From the NCBI RefSeq assembly GCF_013868135.1, contig NZ_JACEMU010000013.1, positions 17,297 through 81,296 of the forward strand: a DNA stretch of 64,000 bases. The letters run 5' to 3'. Source of the stretch: Paracoccus sp. S1E-3. Lineage in GTDB: Bacteria > Pseudomonadota > Alphaproteobacteria > Rhodobacterales > Rhodobacteraceae. Shown one piece after another: positions 35,484-42,287 of the stretch (positions within the stretch are counted from its first letter, which is position 1; each line of letters starts with the position of its first letter). Made by a program: the position numbers and the translations under genes. Under the pieces are notes generated by a model. That model ran no database searches. It was not told where the DNA came from and saw only the letters and a list, made by a program, of their open reading frames with translations.

Positions 35484-35508
35484 AACCTGTGGATGCCGGC
35501 TTTGTTCC
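35484..35508 (-). promoter_or_regulatory. EcfG-type promoter of the membrane protein-SDR operon
   Basis: Minus strand reads GGAAC-N16-GGTT. Its GGAAC box is joined to the GGAAC box of the opposite promoter through the palindrome GTTCCCGGGAAC (35504-35515). Confidence 0.87.
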
Positions 35509-35510
35509 CG

Positions 35511-35535
35511 GGAACATTCGGCGCGGTCGGCGGTT
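35511..35535 (+). promoter_or_regulatory. EcfG-type promoter of the YciF-like gene
   Basis: Plus strand reads GGAAC-N16-GGTT, ending 49 bases before the ATG at 35585. It is back to back with the minus-strand promoter at 35484-35508. Confidence 0.87.
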
Positions 35536-35584
35536 CATGGGCCTTGCGAAACCATCGCTTCGACAACCGGGAAGGAGATATCCA

Positions 35585-36088
35585 ATGGCAGACAAACTGC
35601 TCGACGATCTGTTTCACGAGACCCTGAAGGACATCTATTATGCCGAGCGTCAGCTTCTGAAGGCCTTGAAGAAGATGGCGCGGGCCGCCCAGTCGGATCG
35701 GCTGAAGCAGGCGTTCGAAGATCACCGGGCCGAAACCGAAACCCATGTCGAACGGCTGCAGAAGGTGTTCGAGATCATCGGCAAACCGGCGCGCGGCAAG
35801 ACCTGCCAGGCGATCGACGGGATCATCGAGGAAGGCGACGAAGTCGCGTCGGAGTTCAAGGGCACGCCCGCATTGGACGCCGGGCTGATCGCCGCCGCCC
35901 AGGCCGCCGAGCATTACGAGATCGCGCGCTACGGCACCCTGCGTCAATGGGCCACGCAGCTTGGTCTGGACGACGCCGCCGCGCTGCTGGAGGAGACCTT
36001 GAACGAAGAAGCGGCAGCGGACGAGGTCCTGACCGAGATCGCCGAAAGCGAAGGCAATCAGGAAGCGATGAACGCGAAGGATGGGTAA
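35585..36088 (+). CDS. YciF-like ferritin-fold stress protein (DUF892)
   Basis: A 167-residue four-helix-bundle protein of the DUF892/YciF family. The N-terminus LLDDLFHETLKDIYYAERQLLKALKKMA is typical, and the Glu/His pattern of a ferritin-like diiron site is present (AERQL; HRAETETHVERL; AAEHYEIARYGT; EETLNEEAAADE). Family members are induced by osmotic and other stress. The ATG at 35585 follows an AAGGAGAT site, and an EcfG-type promoter lies upstream. Confidence 0.93.
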   Translation: MADKLLDDLFHETLKDIYYAERQLLKALKKMARAAQSDRLKQAFEDHRAETETHVERLQKVFEIIGKPARGKTCQAIDGIIEEGDEVASEFKGTPALDAGLIAAAQAAEHYEIARYGTLRQWATQLGLDDAAALLEETLNEEAAADEVLTEIAESEGNQEAMNAKDG

Positions 36089-36093
36089 TTTCC

Positions 36094-36143
36094 GGCCGGA
36101 CCATGGGCGCGCCTGCTATACGGCGTGGGTGCATGGTCCGGCC
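36094..36143. terminator. inverted repeat between convergent YciF-like and ecfG genes
   Basis: Perfect 12-bp arms GGCCGGACCATG (36094-36105) and CATGGTCCGGCC (36132-36143) around a 26-base loop, between convergent stops. No T-run, so a bidirectional terminator is only likely. Confidence 0.5.
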
Positions 36144-36188
36144 GCCGGAATGGACATCTGTCGAGGGCGGGTTCGGGGCCGATGACCG

Positions 36189-36662
36189 TCACAGCATCGG
36201 CTCCACCGCCACGCGCAGCATCGCGCGCGCACGGTTCACGCGGCTTTTGATCGTGCCGATATCGCAATCCAGAATGCGCGCCGCGTCCAGATAGCTTTCA
36301 CCCAACACGCCGACCAGAATGATCGCCTCGCGGTAATGCAGGGGAATCCGCTCCAACGCGGCCCACATGTTGCGGGCCTGCAAATGCCATTCCTGATCGG
36401 CCTTCACCCATGGCACGGTCGAGGCGCAATCCGCCGCTCCGGTGCGCTCGCGAGCGCTTTTACGGCAATTGGTCAGGAAGCGGTTGCGCATGATGGTGAA
36501 CAGCCATGCGCGCATATTCGTGCCGGGTTCATAGCGGTGCGCATTCTCGATGGCGCGCAGCAGGGTTTCCTGAACCAGATCCTCGGCCTCTGCGACCGTT
36601 CGACATAACGCACGCGAATAAGCCCGAAGTGCGGGGATATGGGCCAATACGTCATCCGACAT
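36189..36662 (-). CDS. ecfG: ECF sigma factor, EcfG-type general stress sigma
   Basis: A 157-residue sigma-70 family protein. Region 2 (IPALRAYSRALCRTVAEAEDLVQETLLRAIENAHRYEPGTNMRAWLFTIMRNRFLTNCRKSARE) covers residues 8-70. Region 4 (LERIPLHYREAIILVGVLGESYLDAARILDCDIGTIKSRVNRARAML) covers about 103-150. Size and lack of extra domains fit EcfG. The neighbouring upstream gene encodes a NepR-like protein, and eight EcfG-type promoters surround it. The ATG at 36662 has a GGAGG site, and its own EcfG-type promoter lies in the gap after nepR. No PhyR or cognate kinase is in the window. Confidence 0.9.
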   Translation of the reverse strand: MSDDVLAHIPALRAYSRALCRTVAEAEDLVQETLLRAIENAHRYEPGTNMRAWLFTIMRNRFLTNCRKSARERTGAADCASTVPWVKADQEWHLQARNMWAALERIPLHYREAIILVGVLGESYLDAARILDCDIGTIKSRVNRARAMLRVAVEPML

Positions 36663-36696
36663 AGGTTCAGTCCTCCCGACCAGTGTTCTCTTGGCA

Positions 36697-36721
36697 AACC
36701 ATGTGGGCAGTCAGGAGTTCC
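36697..36721 (-). promoter_or_regulatory. EcfG-type promoter directly before ecfG
   Basis: Minus strand reads GGAAC-N16-GGTT in the gap between the nepR and ecfG genes, ending 34 bases before the ecfG ATG. It would allow autoactivation of the sigma gene without its anti-sigma gene. Confidence 0.85.
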
Positions 36722-36762
36722 GCATCCAGTCCCTTCATGCAGCAGGCCGGACGCGTCGCGGA

Positions 36763-36945
36763 TCAGCAGGACTCTTCGCTCAAACCGTCATGGGCGATTC
36801 GGGCCTTGTTCAGCGCCGCCTCCAAACGCGCGGCCAATTCCCGCAACTCTTTGGAAACAGGTTCTTTTCTGGTCTGGGCCATCAATTCTGACAATGCTGC
36901 GTCCAGCTCTGATGCGGCAGCGGGGTCACTTTCGTCACTGGGCAT
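36763..36945 (-). CDS. nepR: NepR-like anti-sigma factor
   Basis: A 60-residue protein. The centre ALSELMAQTRKEPVSKELRELAARLEAALNKA resembles the conserved two-helix core of NepR, in particular the K-E-P-V turn followed by a Leu-rich helix. NepR binds and inhibits EcfG and is released by phosphorylated PhyR. The ATG at 36945 (MPSDESDP) is chosen because GGAGG lies 5 bases upstream; an in-frame ATG at 36957 lies upstream of that site. It precedes ecfG on the same strand, the usual arrangement. Similarity is weak outside the core, so this rests partly on context. Confidence 0.78.
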   Translation of the reverse strand: MPSDESDPAAASELDAALSELMAQTRKEPVSKELRELAARLEAALNKARIAHDGLSEESC

Positions 36946-37398
36946 ATGCGCCTCCATGCCGCAATGCTGTTCACTTATATTAACCGAATTTTCTCACGCG
37001 ACGAGTATCCTCTTGCCGTTTTTCAGCCCCTTTCTTGCATGAGAGGTTCGAAATTTCGTCACAGTTGCGTGACGCGCGTTCCGTCGGCCTTCGACGGGCA
37101 CGAGACAGGGAAGAAAGACCCGGCGCGGCAATCCCACCACCGACACGGCGGGCAACGAAGACGATGTTGTCACGGGCGGAGTGGAGGAAGTGCATCATTC
37201 GCCGGCGTGGCGTCGGCTCCCCGAACGAATGGTCGCCGCTCCTGCCGCGCGGGGGCGCCACATACAAGCACCTGCGGCGATGGCCGCAGGCCGCCTCGCG
37301 CGGAAGTTTCCGCCTGACGCTGATGGACCCAAAGGGGCTTTTGCCCCCTTTGGTCCGGGTGCTGAACAGATGGACTCGGAACGCGCGGCGCGACTGGG
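36946..37398. other. 453-base region upstream of nepR without a supported gene
   Basis: Holds an AT-rich stretch near 36970-36992 that may be the nepR promoter, an inverted repeat CGTCAC/GTGACG at 37057-37074, and a hairpin at 37325-37356. No EcfG-type promoter with correct spacing is seen before nepR; a GGAAC box at 37078-37082 on the minus strand lacks its partner. Confidence 0.5.
37325..37356 (-). terminator. hairpin downstream of the small membrane-protein gene
   Basis: GGACCCAAAGGGG and CCCCCTTTGGTCC form an imperfect stem around a CTTTTG loop, 43 bases beyond the stop of the gene ending at 37399. No T-run. Confidence 0.35.
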
Positions 37399-37614
37399 TC
37401 AATCGGGCGGCTGTGCGGTTGTGGTTTCGGGCTGCGACGGCGTGATTTCCTCGATCGGCCCGGTCACCTCGCCGGGCATCTCGGGATCGTCGGTTTCGTC
37501 GCCGACCCACCACAGGAACCCCAGCACCACGAGCACCACAACGATGATCATGCCCAGAATGGGAACGATATGGTTTCGGGCCTGCTTTTCCGGGTCGGTC
37601 TGAGGGGCGGACAT
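37399..37614 (-). CDS. small single-helix membrane protein
   Basis: A 71-residue protein, not recognised. Hydrophilic N-terminus (SAPQTDPEKQARNH), one hydrophobic helix (IVPILGMIIVVVLVVLGFLWWVG) and an acidic Pro/Thr/Gln-rich C-terminal tail. The ATG at 37614 has an AAAGGAGGAA site, and an EcfG-type promoter lies 46 bases upstream. The topology suggests a small envelope stress protein. Confidence 0.8.
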   Translation of the reverse strand: MSAPQTDPEKQARNHIVPILGMIIVVVLVVLGFLWWVGDETDDPEMPGEVTGPIEEITPSQPETTTAQPPD

Positions 37615-37659
37615 GCTCTTTCCTCCTTTGGGATCGCGATGCGGTCGGTGAGGAGAGGC

Positions 37660-37684
37660 AACCGTTTGAGCGGAAAGATGTTCC
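37660..37684 (-). promoter_or_regulatory. EcfG-type promoter of the small membrane-protein gene
   Basis: Minus strand reads GGAAC-N16-GGTT, ending 46 bases before the ATG at 37614. Confidence 0.85.
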
Positions 37685-37775
37685 CGGCATCTTTTGAACC
37701 GCGCCGAAGATCCGATTATGGCGCGCCATGCCCCCCGCGTGTGGGCGCCCTTCCAAAGAACGGCAACCGAAACGG

Positions 37776-37851
37776 CGGCCGGTCGATACCCGACCGGCCG
37801 CCGTCCCGCGCGGCACCGCAAAGGCTGCGCAAGCTGCGCCTTTGCGGTGCC
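37776..37851 (-). terminator. two tandem hairpins after the coiled-coil membrane-protein gene
   Basis: First (minus-strand order): perfect 13-bp arms GGCACCGCAAAGG (37812-37824) and CCTTTGCGGTGCC (37839-37851), starting 11 bases after the stop at 37862. Second: perfect 10-bp arms CGGCCGGTCG (37776-37785) and CGACCGGCCG (37791-37800). Neither has a T-run; together they probably end transcription. Confidence 0.5.
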
Positions 37852-37861
37852 CCTTTACCGA

Positions 37862-39022
37862 TTACCGCCGATGCAGCCAGAACCGGCCGCTGTCGCGATC
37901 CTGTCCGCCCTTGATCGCGGCGACGAAGGCCACGGCTGCTGCGACAATCGAGGATGCGGCCAGCAGAAACGCCGTCCAGACGGCCGTCTTGCGGGCGGCC
38001 TCGGCGGCGTCGATGGCGGCCTGCTTGGCCTCTTCCAGCCTCGTCTGCGCCTCGGTCTGCAGGCGCTCGGCTTCCGCTCTGGCCTGCGTGGCCAGTTCCT
38101 CGGCCTGTGCGCGGGCCTCGTCCAGCCGCTGCTGCGCCTCGTTGCGGAGCGTGGTGACGGTTTCGACCGCCTGATCGATGCGCTGATTGATCTCCTGCTC
38201 GGGCAGTTCGGTCCGGGCCGCCAGCGCCTGCACCAGATAGGCCCGATCGGCATCGGACAACTCGCCCGTGCGGACGACATTGCCGAAGATGTTGCCAATC
38301 TCGCGGCGGATCGCCTCATTGGAGAAATTGGTGGTGGTGACGCCCGGCTGCGGACGCAGAAGCTGATCGGTCAGATAGTCGATCGGATTCGCCTGAAACC
38401 CGCCGGGAAGCATATTCTGCATGCTGTCGCCCCCGGCGGCCTCACCGGCACCCTGTGCGATACCGCCGATGGCCTGCCCGGCGCCGCTGATCGCGCCACC
38501 GGCAACCTGACCCGCGCCGCTGACCACGCCGCCCACGACCTGACCCGTTCCCTGCAGCGCGCCCCCGACGGCGGATCCGCCGGCTTCGGCAAGGGATGCG
38601 GCGGTATTGCCGACCGTGCGCAGGCCGCTGGTCGCGACCATGACCGTCAGCAAGGTCGCCAGAAGCGTGCCGACCGCCCAGACGGTCAGACCATGCGTGC
38701 CGTCGCGCGCGACGGTCTCATCCGTGCTGATCCCCGATGCCGGGGTGCGCATGCGCCCGGCGACATAACCGCCGAGCGCATAGGCCAGAAGCATTCCCAG
38801 AAACGCGAACAGTGCGATCAGAGTGCCCATGAAACCGCCGCCTTGCTGTCCCGGCTCGGCCGAGATCGCGCCAAGGCCCAGCGCCGTGGTGAACCCGGTC
38901 AGGACTACCGTGACCCCGGCGGCAATCGCGGCGCCCGCAAAGACCGCGGGCCAGTCCATGACCCTGCGCGGCCTATCCTCGACATCCGGCGTATCAACCA
39001 GAAGGACTTCAGTATCGGTCAT
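37862..39022 (-). CDS. membrane protein with Gly-rich and coiled-coil segments
   Basis: A 386-residue protein, function not recognised. Two hydrophobic helices near residues 25-100 (WPAVFAGAAIAAGVTVVLTGFTTALGLGAI; LIALFAFLGMLLAYALGGYVAG) and another near 115 are followed by a Gly/Ala repeat region (GGALQGTGQVVGGVVSGAGQVAGGAI). An Ala/Glu/Gln-rich coiled coil (about residues 290-350) and a final helix (TAVWTAFLLAASSIVAAAVAFVAA) complete it. The start at 39022 is downstream of an EcfG-type promoter at 39131-39155, with a leader of about 100 bases. Confidence 0.82.
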   Translation of the reverse strand: MTDTEVLLVDTPDVEDRPRRVMDWPAVFAGAAIAAGVTVVLTGFTTALGLGAISAEPGQQGGGFMGTLIALFAFLGMLLAYALGGYVAGRMRTPASGISTDETVARDGTHGLTVWAVGTLLATLLTVMVATSGLRTVGNTAASLAEAGGSAVGGALQGTGQVVGGVVSGAGQVAGGAISGAGQAIGGIAQGAGEAAGGDSMQNMLPGGFQANPIDYLTDQLLRPQPGVTTTNFSNEAIRREIGNIFGNVVRTGELSDADRAYLVQALAARTELPEQEINQRIDQAVETVTTLRNEAQQRLDEARAQAEELATQARAEAERLQTEAQTRLEEAKQAAIDAAEAARKTAVWTAFLLAASSIVAAAVAFVAAIKGGQDRDSGRFWLHRR

Positions 39023-39130
39023 GAGAATCTCCTTTCCTTCGACAAATTGGTCGGCGTGCCCGCCTGCGAAGCGGTTCTGTCGCGGGAATACCGAGCGACG
39101 CGCGGGTCCATCGTTTTCCCGAAAGCTGAA

Positions 39131-39155
39131 AACCGCGAGGTCGCGATTTTGTTCC
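39131..39155 (-). promoter_or_regulatory. EcfG-type promoter of the coiled-coil membrane-protein gene
   Basis: Minus strand reads GGAAC-N16-GGTT, 109 bases before the ATG at 39022, further away than the other seven. Confidence 0.78.
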
Positions 39156-39697
39156 AGAGTATCAGTGGATACCGACGCATCTGCCGATGCGGCGCATGCG
39201 GGCAGCCGGAGGATCCTCGTCTTGCGAGGATACCGGCAAGGGCATCGCCGGGGCGCAGAAGGACGCGATTATTGAACTCGACCATATCGCGAGCAGGCAT
39301 CAGCAAGCAGGGTCGAAGACCCCGATGCTGGCCGCGCTTCTCACCTTCTCAGACATGTCGTCAGCGCATGCGAGCGGGCGCATTCAGATTGCCGCGCTGC
39401 GGTCATCGGCCTGCCTCGTCAACCGACGGCTGCCCCTCGGCGCAAGAACCATGTCATCGGGGATAAATCGACCTTCCAGCGGGGCGTGCTTCGCGCGGGC
39501 TGGGTCTGCCTGTGGTGACATGCTGGAAACGGTCGTGCACTCGTCCCGCCGGAAGATTCGCCCGTTCCTGACGGCGCCACATCAGCGCGCGCCTATGAGC
39601 CGCGTTGGAAATTCCAGGTCCGGCTGTCCGAAATCGCAAGGGAAATGCAGATGGACCGACCCGGCGCCACGGCAAGGCAGTTCTCCGGCAGGACAGG
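39156..39697. other. 542-base stretch without a supported gene
   Basis: Both strands have open frames, but none resembles a known protein or has a convincing start signal. The stretch separates the stress cluster from the sugar operon. Confidence 0.5.
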
Positions 39698-40471
39698 TCA
39701 CGGATGCTGCAACACACTCAATCCGCCATCCACGATCAGCGTCGCCGCGTTCATGAACGGGCATTCGTCCGAGATCATGAACACCGCCGCCATGGCGATC
39801 TCGGACGGCTGGGCGATGCGGCCGCCGGGATGCAGCGCCATGGTATCGGCGCGGGCCTGAACCGGATCGGGGAAGCTGTTCCACCAGTCGACATTCTTCT
39901 GGGTCTCGACATAGCCCGGTGCAAGCGCGTTCACCCGCACCCCCTGCCCGGCATATTCCAGCGCCAGCGCCTTGGTCAGCCCGATCAGCGCGTGCTTGGC
40001 CAAGGGATAGGGAAAGGTATGCGGAATGATGGTGAAACTGTGGGTCGAGGCGATGTTCAGGACCGACCCGCCCCCGGCCGCGATCATGCCGGGCAGCGCG
40101 GCCTTGCAGCAGTTCCAGGCGCCTTTCAGGTTCACGTCGAAGGTGCGCCGCCATTCCTCGTCGGTGGTTTCCAGCGGCGTGTTGAAGACGTTGATCCCGG
40201 CATTGTTGATCAGCCCGTTGACCGGACCGATCTGGCGTTCGGCGTCCGCCATCGCCGCCTGCACCCCGGCCGCGTCCGAGATGTCGCCGGCGGCGAAGGC
40301 GACGCGCGGGCCGGCCCCCAATTCATCCACAGTCCGTTTCAGGAAGTCGCCGTCCATGTCCAGCAGGAACAGCGAGGCACCTTCCTTCAGGCAGGCTTCG
40401 GCGATGGCCCGGCCGATGCCCTGCGCCGCGCCGGTCAGGAAAATGCGTTTGCCGTTCAGACGGTCGGTCAT
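39698..40471 (-). CDS. SDR-family sugar dehydrogenase (likely D-galactose 1-dehydrogenase)
   Basis: A 257-residue NAD(P)-dependent short-chain dehydrogenase. Cofactor motif TGAAQGIGRAIAEACLKEGA at residue 13, NNAGIN near 89, catalytic Ser and Tyr-x3-Lys (ASTHSF; YPLAKHALIG) near 141-158, and a C-terminal GGLSV. Gene context (AraFGH-type importer, epimerase, lactonase, DgoD/K/A) makes oxidation of D-galactose (or L-arabinose / D-fucose) at C1 the likely reaction; sequence alone shows only the SDR family. The start overlaps the epimerase stop by 4 bases. It is the last gene of the minus-strand operon. Confidence 0.9.
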   Translation of the reverse strand: MTDRLNGKRIFLTGAAQGIGRAIAEACLKEGASLFLLDMDGDFLKRTVDELGAGPRVAFAAGDISDAAGVQAAMADAERQIGPVNGLINNAGINVFNTPLETTDEEWRRTFDVNLKGAWNCCKAALPGMIAAGGGSVLNIASTHSFTIIPHTFPYPLAKHALIGLTKALALEYAGQGVRVNALAPGYVETQKNVDWWNSFPDPVQARADTMALHPGGRIAQPSEIAMAAVFMISDECPFMNAATLIVDGGLSVLQHP

Positions 40472-41337
40472 GGCCGAGACTCCGAATTGTGAATGGTGAG
40501 GGTCATCGTCCCGCCAAGGCTCTCGCCGGGACGCAGCGGGCGCATTCCCGGCTGGCCGGGCATATTGAGGGCGTTGGGCAGATGCGACATCGGCTCCAGA
40601 CAGAAGAAGCTGCGATCCTCGGCGGGGGCGTAGACCATCAGCGCGCCGAACAGCGGATCGGCCTGCATCTGAACCTCCAGCCCTCGCGCCGGCAAGTGGA
40701 TCGCGGCCACACCGTCCCAGCCGTCATAGGCGTTGTTCAGCGTCCAGTGGGGCAACCCGCGCGGCTCGCGGAAATCGGCCTCCGGCGGCGGCGTCTCGCG
40801 GGCGACCGGCAGATGATCCGGACCGGCCCTCCACCATTCGGACGCGCCAAAGCGGATCTCGGCACCGTCGCGCGGGAAATAGGGATGAAAGCCCAGACCA
40901 AAGGAAAGCGTGACCGCGCCCTGATTGGTGACATTCAGCGTCAGCGACAGCTGATCGTTCGACAGGGCAATATGCTGCTCGGCCCGGTATCGATAGGGAT
41001 CGGCGCCCTCGTGCTGAAAGGCCATCGAAGCCGCGTCGGTGCCGTGATCCGTCAGCGACCAGCGACCCTGCCAGCCGTCACCATGCAGATAAAGCGGCTC
41101 GTCCCGGTTGGGTCGCAGGGCGTAGTCCTGCCCGGCAAAGGTGAAGCGATTGCCGCCGACCCGGTTGCACAGCGGCACAAGGGGAAAGCAGGCGCTGACT
41201 CTCGGATCCTCGCCGCTGCCGGTGCGGCCGCGTAGGAACGGTCTACCGCCGCGGGTTTCCCCGAAGGTCAGCACACCGCCCTGCAGGTCGATGCCGACCC
41301 GCAGCCAGTCGTTTTCCAGAACCAGCGCCTGTCCCAT
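40468..41337 (-). CDS. aldose 1-epimerase family protein
   Basis: A 289-residue galactose mutarotase-like protein that would interconvert alpha and beta anomers before oxidation. The beta-sandwich pattern is LENDWLRVGIDLQGGVLTFGE at the N-terminus. Catalytic candidates are His in SFGLGFHPYFPR near 145 and the late Glu in FFCLEPMSHLPNALN near 255. The start overlaps the permease stop (TGATG). Confidence 0.88.
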   Translation of the reverse strand: MGQALVLENDWLRVGIDLQGGVLTFGETRGGRPFLRGRTGSGEDPRVSACFPLVPLCNRVGGNRFTFAGQDYALRPNRDEPLYLHGDGWQGRWSLTDHGTDAASMAFQHEGADPYRYRAEQHIALSNDQLSLTLNVTNQGAVTLSFGLGFHPYFPRDGAEIRFGASEWWRAGPDHLPVARETPPPEADFREPRGLPHWTLNNAYDGWDGVAAIHLPARGLEVQMQADPLFGALMVYAPAEDRSFFCLEPMSHLPNALNMPGQPGMRPLRPGESLGGTMTLTIHNSESRP

Positions 41338-42278
41338 CAGCGCCGCCCCAGGGCGCGCGAGCGCAGGTTATCCAGCAGCACCGCCAAGAGCAGGATCACG
41401 CCACGCACGATATACTGGTAGAAGGCCGGGATGTTCAGCAGGTTCATCGCGTTTTCGGCGATGCCCATGATCATCACGCCGACGATCACCCCGGTCATCG
41501 TCGCCCGGCCGCCGGCCAGCGAGACGCCGCCCAGCACGCAGGCCGAGATCACCGACAGTTCCAGCCCGACTGCGGCGTTGGGTTGCCCCGAGGTGATGCG
41601 CGAGGCCAGCAGGATGCCGGCGATGGCGCAGACCAGCCCCTGCAGCGCGAAGATATAGATGCGGGTGCGGTCGACCTTGACGCCGGCCAGCCGCGAGGCC
41701 TCGGGGTTGCCGCCGATGGCCAGCACGTTCTTGCCGAAGACGGTGTGGTTCAGGATAAAGCCGAAGATGACGAACAGCGCGACCATCACCCAGATCGGGG
41801 TCGGGATGGTCAGGAATTTCGACAGCGCGATGTTGAAGAAGGCCGGATCGTTGATGCCGACCGCCCGCCCGTCCGACGAGATCAGCGCCAGACCGCGCAC
41901 GATCTGCATGGTCGCCAGCGTGGTGATCAGCGCGTTGATGTGGAACTTCGCGATCACGAAGCCGTTCAGCCAGCCGACGACGGTGCCCGCGGCCAGGGCC
42001 GCCGCGATGCCGAGAAGGATCGAGCCGCTGCCGTTCGAGACCATCACCGCCACCATGCCGGTGAAGGCCACGGTCGAGCCGACCGACAGGTCGAAATCGC
42101 GCGCGGCCAGGCACAGCATCATGGTGCAGGCGACGATGCCGACCGTCACCACCGATTGCAGCAGCCCGAGCATGTTGCGCTCGGTCAGGAAATTCGGCAC
42201 GAAAATCGCGACGAGGGCGAAGGCCACCACGAAGATGACCAGCAAACCCTGTTCGCCAAGAAGCAGTTTTTTCATCAC
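41337..42278 (-). CDS. araH: sugar ABC transporter permease (AraH/RbsC type)
   Basis: A 313-residue permease with about ten helices. Family pattern: ERNMLGLLQSVVTVGIVACTMMLCLAARDFDLSVGSTVAFTG near residue 33, GWLNGFVIAKFHINALITTLATMQIVRGLALI near 104, GNPEASRLAGVKVDRTRIYIFALQG near 193, and CVLGGVSLAGGRATMTGVIVGVMIMGIAENAMNL near 245. It partners AraG and AraF homologues and starts 9 bases after the ATPase stop. Symbol assigned by similarity of the binding protein to AraF. Confidence 0.92.
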   Translation of the reverse strand: MMKKLLLGEQGLLVIFVVAFALVAIFVPNFLTERNMLGLLQSVVTVGIVACTMMLCLAARDFDLSVGSTVAFTGMVAVMVSNGSGSILLGIAAALAAGTVVGWLNGFVIAKFHINALITTLATMQIVRGLALISSDGRAVGINDPAFFNIALSKFLTIPTPIWVMVALFVIFGFILNHTVFGKNVLAIGGNPEASRLAGVKVDRTRIYIFALQGLVCAIAGILLASRITSGQPNAAVGLELSVISACVLGGVSLAGGRATMTGVIVGVMIMGIAENAMNLLNIPAFYQYIVRGVILLLAVLLDNLRSRALGRR

Positions 42279-42287
42279 TCGGTATCC

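Noticed and set aside
37078..37082. Minus-strand GGAAC box upstream of nepR as a ninth EcfG promoter
   Set aside because: No GTT box at the 16-18 base distance; the expected bases read GAC or TGA.
36980..37816. 278-codon minus-strand frame covering the region upstream of nepR
   Set aside because: It overlaps the well-supported 71-residue gene in another frame and has low-complexity Arg-rich content.
39187..39756. 189-codon plus-strand frame between the stress cluster and sugar operon
   Set aside because: No family resemblance, no convincing ribosome-binding site, and it runs into the antisense of the SDR gene.
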